Shown here: piece by piece, positions 34,893 to 43,690 of the stretch
How the letters are laid out: every line of letters starts with the position of its first letter
Numbering within the stretch: the first letter of the stretch is position 1
Source of the DNA: Pseudomonadota bacterium
GTDB lineage: Bacteria > Pseudomonadota > Gammaproteobacteria > Steroidobacterales > Steroidobacteraceae
DNA: 64,000 bases
Direction: 5' to 3'
Assembly (NCBI GenBank): GCA_963204835.1
Contig: CAUJHJ010000033.1
Location: 16,644-80,643 of the forward strand
Notes under the pieces: generated by a model
What the model was told of the DNA's origin: nothing
What the model saw: only the letters and a program-made list of their open reading frames with translations
Database searches by the model: none
Made by a program: the position numbers and the translations under genes

Positions 34893-36410
34893 ATGGCAAA
34901 GCACACCCGCAGGGACTTCGTCGCCACCACCGTCGGCGCCACCGCGGCGCTCTGGGCCGCCGCGCAGGCCGCCCCGGGAACGCCCGGCAAGGACCTCAAG
35001 GCCGTCTACGACGAGATCGAGCGCCGCCACGACGAGACCATCGCGCGCCTGCGGGAATGGATCCGCCAGCCGTCGATCGCCGCGGAAGACACCGGCATGC
35101 GGGAGGGCGCCGAACTCACCAGGCGGCTCGCGCTCGACGCGGGCTTCCAGCACGCGGAGGTCGTCGCCACGAAGGGTGCGCCCAGTGTCTTTGCGACGCT
35201 CGATGCCGGCGCGAAGCGGACGCTCGGCCTCTACTTCATGTACGACGTGAAGCAGGTCGATCCCGCCGAGTGGAGCTCGCCCCCCTGGGAGGGGCGCCTT
35301 GTCGAGAAGCCGGGGCTCGGCACCGTGCTGATGGGCCGCGCCGCGACCAACCAGAAGGGCCCGCAGGCGGCGTTGCTTGCCGCACTGCATGCCATCCGCG
35401 CCGCGGGGCGCAAGCTGCCGGTCAATCTCGTGCTGGTCGCCGAGGGCGAGGAAGAAATCGGTTCGCCGAATTTCGCCCAGGTCGTGCACGACACGCCGCG
35501 GGTCCGCCAGGCCCTGGAAAAGTGCCTGGGCATTTTCATGCCGAGCCACTCGCAGGACCTTGATGGCAGCGTCACGATCTCGCTCGGCTCCAAGGGCGAC
35601 ATCGAATGCGAGCTGGTCGCGAGCGGCGAAAAATGGGGCCGCGGCCCCACGCGCGACGTGCACTCGAGCGTGGCGGCGCAACTCGACCAGCCGGCCTGGC
35701 ACCTGGTGCAGGCGCTCGACACGCTGGTCACGCCGCAGGGCGATCCGGCGATCGACGGCTTCTTCGAGCATGTGCGCCCGCTCACGAAGGAGGAGCACGC
35801 GATGCTCGACATCCTCGCGCGCCGCACGGACGAGAAGTCCGCGCTCGAAGCCGTGGGCGCCAGGGTCTGGGCGCGCAATGCGAACTGGCGCCAGGCGCTC
35901 GAGGACTATGTCTCGCGGCCGACGCTCACCATCGAGGGCCTCGTCGGCGGCTACGGCGGCCCCGGCGGCAAGACCGTCCAGCCGCACCGGATGACGGCAA
36001 AACTCGACATGCGACTCGTTCCCGACATGACGCCCGAGGACATCATGGCGAAGCTCGCCGCGCACCTCGCGAAGCGCGGCTTCGGAGACATCGAGATCGT
36101 GAAGAACGGTGGCTTCAATTATGTGACGTCGACGCCCGCCGATTCGAGGCTGATCCTGGCTGAGAAGAGCGTGTACCAGCAGTACGGCATCGATGCGATG
36201 CTGTTGCCGCGCATGGGCGGCTCCTGGCCGGGCTCGCTGTTCACCGCCGCACCGCTCAACCTGCCCGCGGGGCATTTCGGCCTGGGCTACGGCGATCGCG
36301 CGCACGCGCCCGACGAATTCTGCCTGGTCGACTCGAAGAACCCGAAGTTGCACGGCATGAATGACATGGTGCGTTCCTGCGTCGACTACCTGTACGCGCT
36401 GGCGGGCTGA
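34893..36410 (+). CDS. M20-family metallopeptidase homologue with Tat signal and substituted metal ligands
   Basis: A 505-residue M20 peptidase-fold protein with a twin-arginine signal (KHTRRDFVATTVGATAAL). The overall family pattern is present: SPPWEGRLVEKPG, the catalytic glutamates in VAEGEEEIGSPNF, the dimer-domain TRDVHSSVAAQLDQP and a terminal ligand-type His in RAHAPDEFC. However, the first metal ligand His of the canonical H-x-D is Met116 (LGLYFMYDVKQVD), and the bridging Asp of the 'ASDDKG' motif is Asn153 (AATNQKG). The metal site is therefore altered, and activity may be changed or lost. GGAGG precedes ATG. The gene follows the winged-helix regulator by 18 bp. Confidence 0.88.
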   Translation: MAKHTRRDFVATTVGATAALWAAAQAAPGTPGKDLKAVYDEIERRHDETIARLREWIRQPSIAAEDTGMREGAELTRRLALDAGFQHAEVVATKGAPSVFATLDAGAKRTLGLYFMYDVKQVDPAEWSSPPWEGRLVEKPGLGTVLMGRAATNQKGPQAALLAALHAIRAAGRKLPVNLVLVAEGEEEIGSPNFAQVVHDTPRVRQALEKCLGIFMPSHSQDLDGSVTISLGSKGDIECELVASGEKWGRGPTRDVHSSVAAQLDQPAWHLVQALDTLVTPQGDPAIDGFFEHVRPLTKEEHAMLDILARRTDEKSALEAVGARVWARNANWRQALEDYVSRPTLTIEGLVGGYGGPGGKTVQPHRMTAKLDMRLVPDMTPEDIMAKLAAHLAKRGFGDIEIVKNGGFNYVTSTPADSRLILAEKSVYQQYGIDAMLLPRMGGSWPGSLFTAAPLNLPAGHFGLGYGDRAHAPDEFCLVDSKNPKLHGMNDMVRSCVDYLYALAG

Positions 36411-36502
36411 CGCCGCCGCCTTTGCCGTTTTCGCGCCGGTTGTCGTAGCATCCCGGGGGCGGCCCTGGGGGTGTGGATCGGGGGCACGAGGCGACCCATG
36501 CG

Positions 36503-38080
36503 ATGAGCAAGAGGTCTGCTACGGTTCTGGCGCTTGTCCTTGCGTTGCTCGCCATCGCGGCGACCACCCTTTTCTCCGTTCACCTGGCGCGCAGGCAGGG
36601 ACTCGAGTTCGAGACCGGTCGCGTGCTCGGCTACGCGCGCGACGTGTTGCGCAGCTCGGACATCGCCGCCGACCAGTTCGTCAATGCCGTGGCCATGCTC
36701 GAAGCCCATCGCAGCGCGCAGCCCTGCTCCGACACGATTGTCGCGGTCATGCGGGGCCTCAGTCTCATATCGAGCAATCTCAAGGCGGTGGGTTACGTCG
36801 CGGGCGATCGCCTGATGTGCTCGTCGCTGGGCAAGTTCGCCGAGGGATTGCCGCTCGGCCCCGTCGACACGATAACCGACAGGGGCGTCGCCCTGCGGCT
36901 CGACGTGGCGCTCGAGTTTGCGGGGGGCAAGCGGTTCACCGTGGCCGAGCGCGACGGTTACGCCGCGATCGTCCCCCGGGACATGGCGATCGATACCACC
37001 ACCCGCCAGCCGAATGTGTTGCTGGCCACCTTCACGCCGGGAACCGGGGAGCTGCGCTCGTCCCGCGGTGCCGTGAAGCGAGAATGGATCGACGCGCTGG
37101 GCAAAGGCACGGAGACGAGCTTCGTCGACGGCACGCATCTCGTGGCCGTCGTCAGGTCGAAGCAGTATGCGAACGGGGCGATCGCGGCACTGCCGCTTGC
37201 CAACCTGGAGCGCCAGGTGCGTGCGAGCGAAATGCTGCTGGTTCCAGTGGGCGTGGTCGCCGGGATCGTGCTCGCGCTCGCCATCCTGTACTTCGCGCGC
37301 ATGCAGCTGGCGCTGCCCGCCATCCTGAAGGTGGCGCTGCGACGCCACGAGTTCTTCGTGAACTACCAGCCCATCGTCGACCTGCAGACCGGCCGATGGG
37401 TTGGCGCGGAAGCCTTGATTCGCTGGCGGCGCCATACCGGCGAGATGGTGCGGCCCGACCTGTTCATTCCAGCCGCCGAGGATGCGGGCCTGATCCGGCT
37501 CATCACGGCGCGGGTCATCCAGCTCGTCACCCGCGACGTGGCCGGCCTGTTCGAGCGCCACGCGCAGTTTCACATCGGCATCAATCTCTCGTCGGAGGAC
37601 CTGCACGACGAAGCCACGATCGAGCGCCTGCGCCGGCTTGCGGCCGATACCCGGGCCAGCGCGGGCAACCTGGTCATCGAAGCGAGCGAGCGCGGGCTTG
37701 CGGAGCCGCAGGTCGCGGGCGCGATCGTGCGCGAGCTGCGCGCCAGCGGGCTGCACGTGGCGATCGATGACTTCGGTACCGGCTATTCGAGCCTGTCCTA
37801 TCTCGAGCGCTTCGAATTCGACTACCTGAAGATCGACAAATCGTTCATCGACACCATCGGCACCGGTGCCGCCACCAGCCAGGTGGTGCTGCACATCATC
37901 GAGATGGCCAAGGCGCTGAAGCTCAAGATCGTCGCCGAGGGCGTCGAAACGCGGGCGCAGGCCGATTTCCTGCGCGAACGCGGCGTCCAGTACGCACAGG
38001 GGTGGCTGTACGGCAAGCCCATGTCCTGCGAGGAACTGCGCGCCGGACTGGCCGCGGGCAACGCCGCGACCGCCGGATAG
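36503..38080 (+). CDS. CSS-motif EAL-domain c-di-GMP phosphodiesterase
   Basis: A 525-residue protein with a transmembrane helix (about 5-25), a periplasmic CSS domain (cysteines in AQPCSDTIV and the motif RLMCSSLG), a second transmembrane helix (about 235-256) and a cytosolic EAL domain. The EAL core is intact: GAEALIRWRR, INLSSEDL, VIEASERG, DDFGTGYSSLSYL, LKIDKSFID and AEGVET. It should hydrolyse c-di-GMP to pGpG. In E. coli CSS-type PdeC, the periplasmic disulfide state controls activity. The start is ATG 36503, not the upstream GTG. It stands alone downstream of the M20 gene. Confidence 0.94.
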   Translation: MSKRSATVLALVLALLAIAATTLFSVHLARRQGLEFETGRVLGYARDVLRSSDIAADQFVNAVAMLEAHRSAQPCSDTIVAVMRGLSLISSNLKAVGYVAGDRLMCSSLGKFAEGLPLGPVDTITDRGVALRLDVALEFAGGKRFTVAERDGYAAIVPRDMAIDTTTRQPNVLLATFTPGTGELRSSRGAVKREWIDALGKGTETSFVDGTHLVAVVRSKQYANGAIAALPLANLERQVRASEMLLVPVGVVAGIVLALAILYFARMQLALPAILKVALRRHEFFVNYQPIVDLQTGRWVGAEALIRWRRHTGEMVRPDLFIPAAEDAGLIRLITARVIQLVTRDVAGLFERHAQFHIGINLSSEDLHDEATIERLRRLAADTRASAGNLVIEASERGLAEPQVAGAIVRELRASGLHVAIDDFGTGYSSLSYLERFEFDYLKIDKSFIDTIGTGAATSQVVLHIIEMAKALKLKIVAEGVETRAQADFLRERGVQYAQGWLYGKPMSCEELRAGLAAGNAATAG

Positions 38081-38126
38081 CCGTCACCCGGTGCGGTCGC
38101 GGGCTCCGCATGGCAGGATACCCGCC

Positions 38127-38687
38127 ATGGACCTGCTACCCCACACGCCGCTTGCCCGGCTCAGCCGCCAACAACTTCCAGCGCACATGCAACAGGCGTG
38201 GGACGCGGCCCTCGCGCTGCACGGCGACACCACGTTCATCGAAGTCTTCGGCCAGGCGCCGCAGGCCTACGACTGGTACCTGCACGAGTTCTACCGCAAG
38301 TTCTTCTATTCGGGTCGCATCGAGCGCAGCGTGGTCGAGCTCGTGCGGCTGCGACTCGCGAACATCCACGGCTGCGCCTTCTGCAACCGCTCAGACACGC
38401 TGGCGGCGCTCGCGGGCGGCGTGCCGCAGGCGCAGATCGATGCGCTCGCGAACTACGAGGAAGGCCCCTTCAATGAGCGCGAGAAGGGCGCGCTCGCGCT
38501 CGCCGACGTGATGGCGCTGACCAACACCCGCGGCCGCATCACGCCGGAACTGCATGCCCGGCTTGCCACGCAGTTCAGCGACGGCGAGCTCGTCGAACTC
38601 GGGGTCATGATGGCAATGCTGTGCGGCATGGCCAAGATGATCTTTGCGTTCGACCTCGTGGAGAAAATGCCGACCTGCCCGCTGTAG
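38127..38687 (+). CDS. Carboxymuconolactone decarboxylase (AhpD-like) family protein
   Basis: A 186-residue alpha-helical protein of the CMD/AhpD family. The C-x2-C pair with following Asp is present (HGCAFCNRSDTLAAL), preceded by RSVVELVRLRLANI, as in AhpD-type peroxidase partners. The length is typical. The function is probably redox-linked hydroperoxide detoxification, but many family members lack known substrates. ATG 38127 has AGGA 8 nt upstream; the same bases include a GGATAC box, so a leaderless start cannot be excluded. It converges on the JmjC oxygenase gene with a 9-bp gap. Confidence 0.9.
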   Translation: MDLLPHTPLARLSRQQLPAHMQQAWDAALALHGDTTFIEVFGQAPQAYDWYLHEFYRKFFYSGRIERSVVELVRLRLANIHGCAFCNRSDTLAALAGGVPQAQIDALANYEEGPFNEREKGALALADVMALTNTRGRITPELHARLATQFSDGELVELGVMMAMLCGMAKMIFAFDLVEKMPTCPL

Positions 38688-38696
38688 GCTGCCGGC

Positions 38697-39872
38697 TCAT
38701 TTCATCTCGGTTTCGGCGAGGATGCCCGCCTGCAGCAGCCGCCCGAGGTCGGCGCGCAATTCCGCGCGATCGACGCCCGGCTGGCGTGCAAGCGCGTCCT
38801 CCAGCGCGAACATGCGCTGCGAGAGCATCCATTCGATCGTTGGCGAGGTGGCGCCGACCGGGATCTCGCCGCCGTCGTACAGGACGGCGAAGCCGCTGTC
38901 CCGCCGTTGCACGCGCGCGCGCTTCGCGAGCGAATACCACGTGGGCGGCAATTGCGCCGGCAAGTGGTACGCCGCCGGCGTACCCGCCAGCTCCCGCTGC
39001 GCGTTCAGTACGTCGATCCTGAAGGCGGGCGAGGCCATCAGGGCCTGCACCCGGCTGCCGAGCTGCGCGAACCGCGCCTCGAGCGCCGCTGGGTCGCGCG
39101 CGTCGGGCAGGTAGGCGCGAAACCCGCTCTCGGCCGCCAGGGCCTTCTCGAGCAGCCTGAACAACGACAGTCCGGTCAGCGGTGCGACGCCGAAGGTCAC
39201 GTGCAGCGAGGCCTGCGCACCGGTCAGTGCATCGTGGTACTGGCCGCGCGGCAGGTAGAGCAGGTCGCCCGGGCGCATGACGACCTCGGCGAGGACGCGG
39301 CCGCGCGTCGCATTCAGGAATTGCTCGCCTTCGTCGCCCGGTGGCACGGGGGCGGTCGGGGTGTCGGCGCGCGCTTCGTAGATGCGCCAGGTCTTTTCGC
39401 CCTCCATCTGCACGGCGAAGACATCGTGCAGGTCGAAATGCGTCTGGAAGGCCTGCACGCCCTGGAACGAGCAGTAGACGTTGGCGAAACAGCGTGCGGC
39501 GAGCTCTTCCGCCAACATGTGCGCAACCGCGCCGATCGGGGCGCAGACACGATGGACCTGGTTGGCGACGACACTCGCGCCGAGTCCCGTGAGGGCGGCG
39601 AGCTTGGCGGGATTGACGGGCGCGGGCTGGCCGGCGCGAAGGTCGGCCGTGTCGCAGTAGTTCTCGCGCAGGGCCGCCCGGCTCCTGAAGTAGACCTTGA
39701 GCGTGTCTTCGGTCCAGTAGGGCGTGAGCGCCAGTGCTTCGTTGAAGCGCGCCCACGGCAGCAGTTCCCGGCGCTCGCGCGCTTCACCGCGGACGTACAG
39801 CGGCTGCTTGCCGAAATACTGCGCGCGGAACGCGGCCGGATCGAAAGGCGCGAGGAACTGCGCGAAATCCAT
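38697..39872 (-). CDS. JmjC/cupin-4 family Fe(II)/2-oxoglutarate oxygenase
   Basis: A 391-residue cupin-fold oxygenase of the ribosomal-oxygenase/JmjC type. The iron facial triad is visible as H145-x-D147 (FQTHFDLHDVFAVQMEG) and H213 (LPRGQYHDAL), with K160 in EGEKTWRIYE near the usual 2-oxoglutarate site. A winged-helix-like C-terminal region follows (about 300-391), as in RoxA/YcfD. Family members hydroxylate protein side chains such as ribosomal arginine or histidine; the target here is unknown. An alternative ATG at 39890 adds six residues. It is divergent from the sulfotransferase with only 23 bp between start codons. Confidence 0.9.
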   Translation of the reverse strand: MDFAQFLAPFDPAAFRAQYFGKQPLYVRGEARERRELLPWARFNEALALTPYWTEDTLKVYFRSRAALRENYCDTADLRAGQPAPVNPAKLAALTGLGASVVANQVHRVCAPIGAVAHMLAEELAARCFANVYCSFQGVQAFQTHFDLHDVFAVQMEGEKTWRIYEARADTPTAPVPPGDEGEQFLNATRGRVLAEVVMRPGDLLYLPRGQYHDALTGAQASLHVTFGVAPLTGLSLFRLLEKALAAESGFRAYLPDARDPAALEARFAQLGSRVQALMASPAFRIDVLNAQRELAGTPAAYHLPAQLPPTWYSLAKRARVQRRDSGFAVLYDGGEIPVGATSPTIEWMLSQRMFALEDALARQPGVDRAELRADLGRLLQAGILAETEMK

Positions 39873-39884
39873 GGCGCGAGACGT

Positions 39885-39890
39885 TAGCAT
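39885..39890 (+). promoter_or_regulatory. Possible -10 hexamer TAGCAT upstream of the sulfotransferase
   Basis: It ends 5 nt before the ATG at 39896, in the 23-bp spacer between two divergent genes. No Shine-Dalgarno precedes the ATG, so a leaderless transcript is plausible. The -35 position does not match consensus. Confidence 0.35.
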
Positions 39891-39895
39891 GGCGC

Positions 39896-40855
39896 ATGCA
39901 CAACGGGCAGGGGGACTGGCTGCCGGCGCGGGCGGCGCTGCACCCTACGGGACTCTACTTCGCGCTGCGCGACATCGCCGCCGCGGAGCTGCAGGACCCG
40001 TTCATGCAGGAGACCGTCGCGCGAGTCGCCGCGCCGGAGCGGTTCGTCCAGGTCGTGCCGGAGGACCTCGGCCGCGCCCCGCCCGCGAGCGCACCCGCCG
40101 GCCTCATCTTCCATGTGGCGCGCTGCGGCTCGACCCTCGTGTCGCAGTTGCTGAAGCAGCAGGGCGGGCTCGTCGTCTATGCCGAGCCGCCGCCCGTCAA
40201 CGAGATCCTCAAGCCACCGCAACCCTGGGCACGGCGCGAGCTGGTGGCCGCGCTGCGATCGCTGGGCGACGCGTTCGCGCGGCACGCGCGCGGACCGTAC
40301 GTGGTGAAGTGCACGAGCTGGAACACGCTCTACTGCGACATGGTTGCCGAGGCCTTTCCCCACTCGCCGTGGGTGCTGTGCCTGCGCGACCCGCTCGAGG
40401 TCTGCGTCTCGCTGCTGCAGCGGCCACCGGGATGGTTGCTCGGTACCGACGAGATGTCGAAACGCTTTGCGGCGATCGTCGATCCCGGCGGGGATGCGAC
40501 ATCGAAGGAGGAACTCGTGGCCCGCTGCTATGCGGCGTTCTGCGACTCCGCGGCGCGCCTCGATCCACGCCGGGGCCGGCTGGTCGAGTATCCGCAGTTG
40601 CCGGCCGCGACCTGGCGCGACGTGGCGCCGCATTTCGCGGCTCCGGTGGACGAGGCGGCGCGCGAACGCATGGTGCGTGCGGCGGCGCGGCCGGCGAAAG
40701 CGCCGCCAGCAAGTGTCGCGCTGTTCGCCGACGACACCGCTGCCAAGCGGGCCGCGGCGAGCGGGAGCCTGCGTGCGGCCATCGATGCACACGCGAGGCC
40801 GGCGCTTGCGCGGCTGCAAGACGTGGTGCCGGGCTTTCGGCCATTCGGTCAGTGA
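39896..40855 (+). CDS. Sulfotransferase-like P-loop protein
   Basis: A 319-residue protein with the PAPS-dependent sulfotransferase architecture. The 5'-phosphosulfate loop is IFHVARCGSTLVSQLL (R76-C77-G78-S79-T80). The 3'-phosphate region is WVLCLRDPLEVCVSLL, and VVKCTSWNTLY resembles the strand before it. Substrate unknown. The start ATG at 39896 has no Shine-Dalgarno and follows a TAGCAT box. The last ten codons and stop lie inside the left arm of a long palindrome shared with the next gene's start. It is divergent from a JmjC oxygenase, so the two may act on a common target (inference). Confidence 0.82.
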   Translation: MHNGQGDWLPARAALHPTGLYFALRDIAAAELQDPFMQETVARVAAPERFVQVVPEDLGRAPPASAPAGLIFHVARCGSTLVSQLLKQQGGLVVYAEPPPVNEILKPPQPWARRELVAALRSLGDAFARHARGPYVVKCTSWNTLYCDMVAEAFPHSPWVLCLRDPLEVCVSLLQRPPGWLLGTDEMSKRFAAIVDPGGDATSKEELVARCYAAFCDSAARLDPRRGRLVEYPQLPAATWRDVAPHFAAPVDEAARERMVRAAARPAKAPPASVALFADDTAAKRAAASGSLRAAIDAHARPALARLQDVVPGFRPFGQ

Positions 40856-40895
40856 CATTGAGCGTCAATAACCGAATGGCCGTAAGCCCGGCACC
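40825..40895. repeat. Long imperfect palindrome, copy A (REP/MITE-like)
   Basis: Arms of 32 nt (40825-40856 and 40864-40895) pair with three mismatches around a 7-nt loop. The arms begin GGTGCCGGGCTTTCGGCC and end GGCCGTAAGCCCGGCACC. A related palindrome with the same outer GCCGGG and CCCGGCACC ends is at 46690-46769. The left arm contains the stop codon of the sulfotransferase, and the right arm contains the ATG of the YcaQ/AlkX gene. It could also act as a bidirectional terminator or mRNA stabiliser. Confidence 0.8.
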
Positions 40896-42042
40896 GGGAC
40901 CTTTCGTCATCACGGCCTCGCAGGCGCGGCGCATCTGGCTGCGTGCGCAGCGGCTCGATGTGCCCGCGTCGTTCGGGGCGGGCGCAGGCGCGACCCTTGC
41001 GGCGATCGAGCACCTGGGCTACGTGCAGATCGACACGATCCACGTGATCGAACGCTGCCACCACCAGATCCTCTACACGCGCATCCCGGCCTATCGTCGC
41101 GAGCACCTGCACCAGGCGCAGGCGATCGACAAGTCGGTGTTCGAGTACTGGACGCATGCGCTCGCCTACGTGCCGACGCGCGACCTGCGCTATTTCCGCC
41201 GCGCCATGGTGAGCGGCTGGCGCCGGCACAGCGGCTGGTTCGGTACGGTGACGGCGACCGACGTGCGCAAAGTGCTGGCGCGCATCCGTCGCGACGGCCC
41301 GCTCTCGATCCGCGACATCGACGACGATGAGCTCATCGAGAAGACGCACGACTGGGCGAGCCGCAAGCCTTCGAAGCGCGCGCTGCAGGCGGCTTTCTTC
41401 CAGGGACGGCTCGTGGTAAGCGAACGGCGCGGCATGGTGAAGACCTATGAACTCACGGATCGCCACTTTGGCTGGGAGAAGCCGCCCGCGGCGGCCGCCG
41501 AGCGCGAGATCGCCGCCTACCTGCTCGATCGCGCACTGGGCTCCCAGGGCCTCGTGAGCCTCGACTCGATCTGCCACCTCGACGCGCCGCGCAAGCCCGC
41601 CGTGCGCAGGCTGATCGGGCAGCGCGTGCGTGCGGGCGCGCTGCACCCGGTAACCTTCGATGGCGCGGGCAAGACGGCCTATTGGGCGGCGCCGCAAGCG
41701 TTGGCAGAAGTGCCGCCAGTGGCGGACACGATCGTGCACATCCTTTCGCCCTTCGACCCGCTCGTGATCCAGCGCCGACGCCTCGCGCAGTTCTTCGGCT
41801 ATGAGCACCGCTTCGAGGCGTATGTGCCGAAGGCGAAGCGGCAGTTCGGCTATTTCGCGCAGCCGGTGCTCGTCGACGACGAGATCGTCGCTGCGATCGA
41901 CCTCAAGGCCGATCGCGTGCGCGGCCGGTTGCTCGTGCAGCAGTGGAGCTGGATCGGCCGCCAGCCGCGTCGCCAGCTCACGCCGCCGATCGAGGAGGCG
42001 CTGCACCGTTTTGAGCGCTTCCAGCTGGCGCGAGGTGCGTGA
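40876..42042 (+). CDS. ycaQ: YcaQ/AlkX-type DNA glycosylase (HTH_42 winged-helix family)
   Basis: A 388-residue protein of the YcaQ/AlkX and AlkZ glycosylase family, which unhook DNA interstrand crosslinks and remove bulky N-alkyl lesions. The catalytic Q-x-D motif of the YcaQ branch is Q51-I52-D53 (GYVQIDTIHVIERCHHQ). Three winged-helix modules and a C-terminal beta-barrel follow, with LSPFDPLVIQRRRLAQFFGY, YVPKAKRQFGY and DLKADRVRGRLLVQ as conserved blocks. The ATG at 40876 has no Shine-Dalgarno and lies in the right arm of the palindrome. No other start codon exists before the domain begins. The 3' end overlaps the convergent permease gene by 65 bp. Confidence 0.92.
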   Translation: MAVSPAPGPFVITASQARRIWLRAQRLDVPASFGAGAGATLAAIEHLGYVQIDTIHVIERCHHQILYTRIPAYRREHLHQAQAIDKSVFEYWTHALAYVPTRDLRYFRRAMVSGWRRHSGWFGTVTATDVRKVLARIRRDGPLSIRDIDDDELIEKTHDWASRKPSKRALQAAFFQGRLVVSERRGMVKTYELTDRHFGWEKPPAAAAEREIAAYLLDRALGSQGLVSLDSICHLDAPRKPAVRRLIGQRVRAGALHPVTFDGAGKTAYWAAPQALAEVPPVADTIVHILSPFDPLVIQRRRLAQFFGYEHRFEAYVPKAKRQFGYFAQPVLVDDEIVAAIDLKADRVRGRLLVQQWSWIGRQPRRQLTPPIEEALHRFERFQLARGA

Positions 42043-42769
42043 CCAACGCGAGGAGAGCCATGGTCCAAACGATCACCGCGCTCGAGGGCAGGTCGGTGAC
42101 GACCGACAGCGCGAGGCCCGCGAGATAGCTGCCGAACGCCACCACGTAGCCGACCGTGAGCTGGCGCTTCGCCGCCAATCTGCAGGTCGCGACGGCCGGC
42201 ACGATCAGCGTCGTGAAGACGAGGTATACGCCGACGAGCTGCACCGAGGCGGTCACGACGAGCGCGAACAGCACGTAGAAGCCGATCCGCCCGATCCGCT
42301 CGCGCCAGGGAAACCACACGACCAGGAAGATCGCCGTAACGACGGCCGTGCGGATCAGCTGGTCGCCTGACACCCAGAGGATCTGCCCCGCGAGCAGCTC
42401 CTTCAGGTTGTCGCCGCCGTGCGGGTCGTTCGCGAGCAGCAGGATCTGCGCCGTCGAGGCCAACACGAAAAGTATGCCGATCAGCGCCTCCTGCACGTCC
42501 GGCCGTTTGCGCTCGGTCCAGGTGAGAAGCAGCGCGCCGGCGAGCGCCGCGCCGCCTGCGGCGATCTGCGCCCCCCAGCCGGTGATCGGCAGGCCGAAGC
42601 CGTTCGCCGCGATCACGCCGAGCCCGGCGACCTGCGCAATCGCGAGGTCGATGAACACGATGCCGCGCGCGAGCACCTGCTGGCCGAGCGGCACGTGCGA
42701 GACGGCGACCAGCAGTCCCGCGGCGAGCGCCGGCCAGAGGATCGTGAGATCGGTGTCGAAGAGGCTCAT
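41978..42769 (-). CDS. Metal ABC transporter permease (ZnuB/MntB family)
   Basis: A 263-residue inner-membrane protein with about eight helices. It has the ABC-3 family pattern VPLGQQVLARGIVFIDLAIAQ near the N-terminus and LVGVYLVFTTLIVPAVATC late in the protein. It transports zinc, manganese or related ions with the binding protein encoded just upstream (4-bp overlap). No ATP-binding subunit is encoded at this locus. The 3' end overlaps the YcaQ gene by 65 bp. Confidence 0.92.
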   Translation of the reverse strand: MSLFDTDLTILWPALAAGLLVAVSHVPLGQQVLARGIVFIDLAIAQVAGLGVIAANGFGLPITGWGAQIAAGGAALAGALLLTWTERKRPDVQEALIGILFVLASTAQILLLANDPHGGDNLKELLAGQILWVSGDQLIRTAVVTAIFLVVWFPWRERIGRIGFYVLFALVVTASVQLVGVYLVFTTLIVPAVATCRLAAKRQLTVGYVVAFGSYLAGLALSVVTDLPSSAVIVWTMALLALVTHLAPAGSAQNGAAPPRSAA

Positions 42770-43680
42770 GACTCCAATGCCAGCAGCCGGTCGATCGTGT
42801 CGTCGAAGAGCCCGAAGAGATCCTTCGCGCGCGGCGTGCCACCGACCGAGAACGGCAGCAACACCACCGGCGCGTGGATGCGCGCGGCGAGCCAGTCGGC
42901 CGCCTTCGGGTCGTTGTAGGCGTTGCGCAGGATCATGCGCGGTGGCGAGGCGGTGAGTTTCGCGACGAGCTCGCCGAGATATCCGGCGCTCGGCGGCACG
43001 CCGGGCTTCGGCTCGATCGCGGCCACTTCGACGAGGCCCAGCCAGTGGCACAGGTAGACATGGTCCTTGTGCATCACGACGATAGGCGCGCCCTTGAGCG
43101 GTGCCGCGCGGCTTTCCCACCGGGCGATCGCCGCGCGCCAGCGCGCATCGAAGTCGGCCGCGCGTTGCGCGTAGGTTGCCGCGCTCGACGGATCGATCTT
43201 CGCCAGCCGCGCGGCGAGCGCCTGCGCGACGATCGCAATGTTGCGCGGATCGAGCTGCACGTGCGGATTGCCCTGCGGATGGATGTCGCCCATCGCGCGA
43301 TCGAAGCGTGTCGGTACGTCGAGCAGCTTCAGCTGTGCCGCCGCCTCGAAATAGCCCGGCGCGCCGGGCTGGATGCGCGGATTGCCCGACTCACGCACCA
43401 GTACCGGCAGCCAGCCGATCTCGAGCTCCGCGCCGGTCGCGACGACGAGGTCCGCGGTGCGCGCGCGGGCGACGAGACTCGGCTTCGCGTCGACGCGGTG
43501 CACGTCCTGCAACGCGGACGTCGCGACATAAACATTGACTTTGTCGCCGCCGATCTCGGTGGCAAGGGCGCCCCAGTCGCTCGTGGTCGCGAGCACCTTG
43601 ATGGCGGCCCGGGCGGGGGCGCCGTAGCCGGTGGCGAGGAGGGCGAGCAGCAGCGTGACGCCGCGCAGTGCGTTCTTCAT
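42766..43680 (-). CDS. Metal ABC transporter substrate-binding protein (ZnuA/cluster A-1 type)
   Basis: A 304-residue periplasmic protein with a signal peptide ending ARAA. The cluster A-1 metal ligands are visible: His in ALQDVHRVDAKPS, His in GNPHVQLDPRN, His residues in VMHKDHVYLCHWLGL and Asp in NAYNDPKAADW. It lacks the long His/Asp-rich loop of canonical ZnuA, so zinc versus manganese cannot be decided. ATG 43680 has GGAG 7 nt upstream and starts 10 bp after the porin gene. The permease gene overlaps its end by 4 bp. Confidence 0.92.
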   Translation of the reverse strand: MKNALRGVTLLLALLATGYGAPARAAIKVLATTSDWGALATEIGGDKVNVYVATSALQDVHRVDAKPSLVARARTADLVVATGAELEIGWLPVLVRESGNPRIQPGAPGYFEAAAQLKLLDVPTRFDRAMGDIHPQGNPHVQLDPRNIAIVAQALAARLAKIDPSSAATYAQRAADFDARWRAAIARWESRAAPLKGAPIVVMHKDHVYLCHWLGLVEVAAIEPKPGVPPSAGYLGELVAKLTASPPRMILRNAYNDPKAADWLAARIHAPVVLLPFSVGGTPRAKDLFGLFDDTIDRLLALES

Positions 43681-43690
43681 GGGACGACTC

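Noticed and set aside
39724..42042. Continuous 772-codon frame spanning the sulfotransferase region and YcaQ
   Set aside because: Its first half is an out-of-frame shadow of the sulfotransferase; only the part from ATG 40876 has YcaQ motifs.
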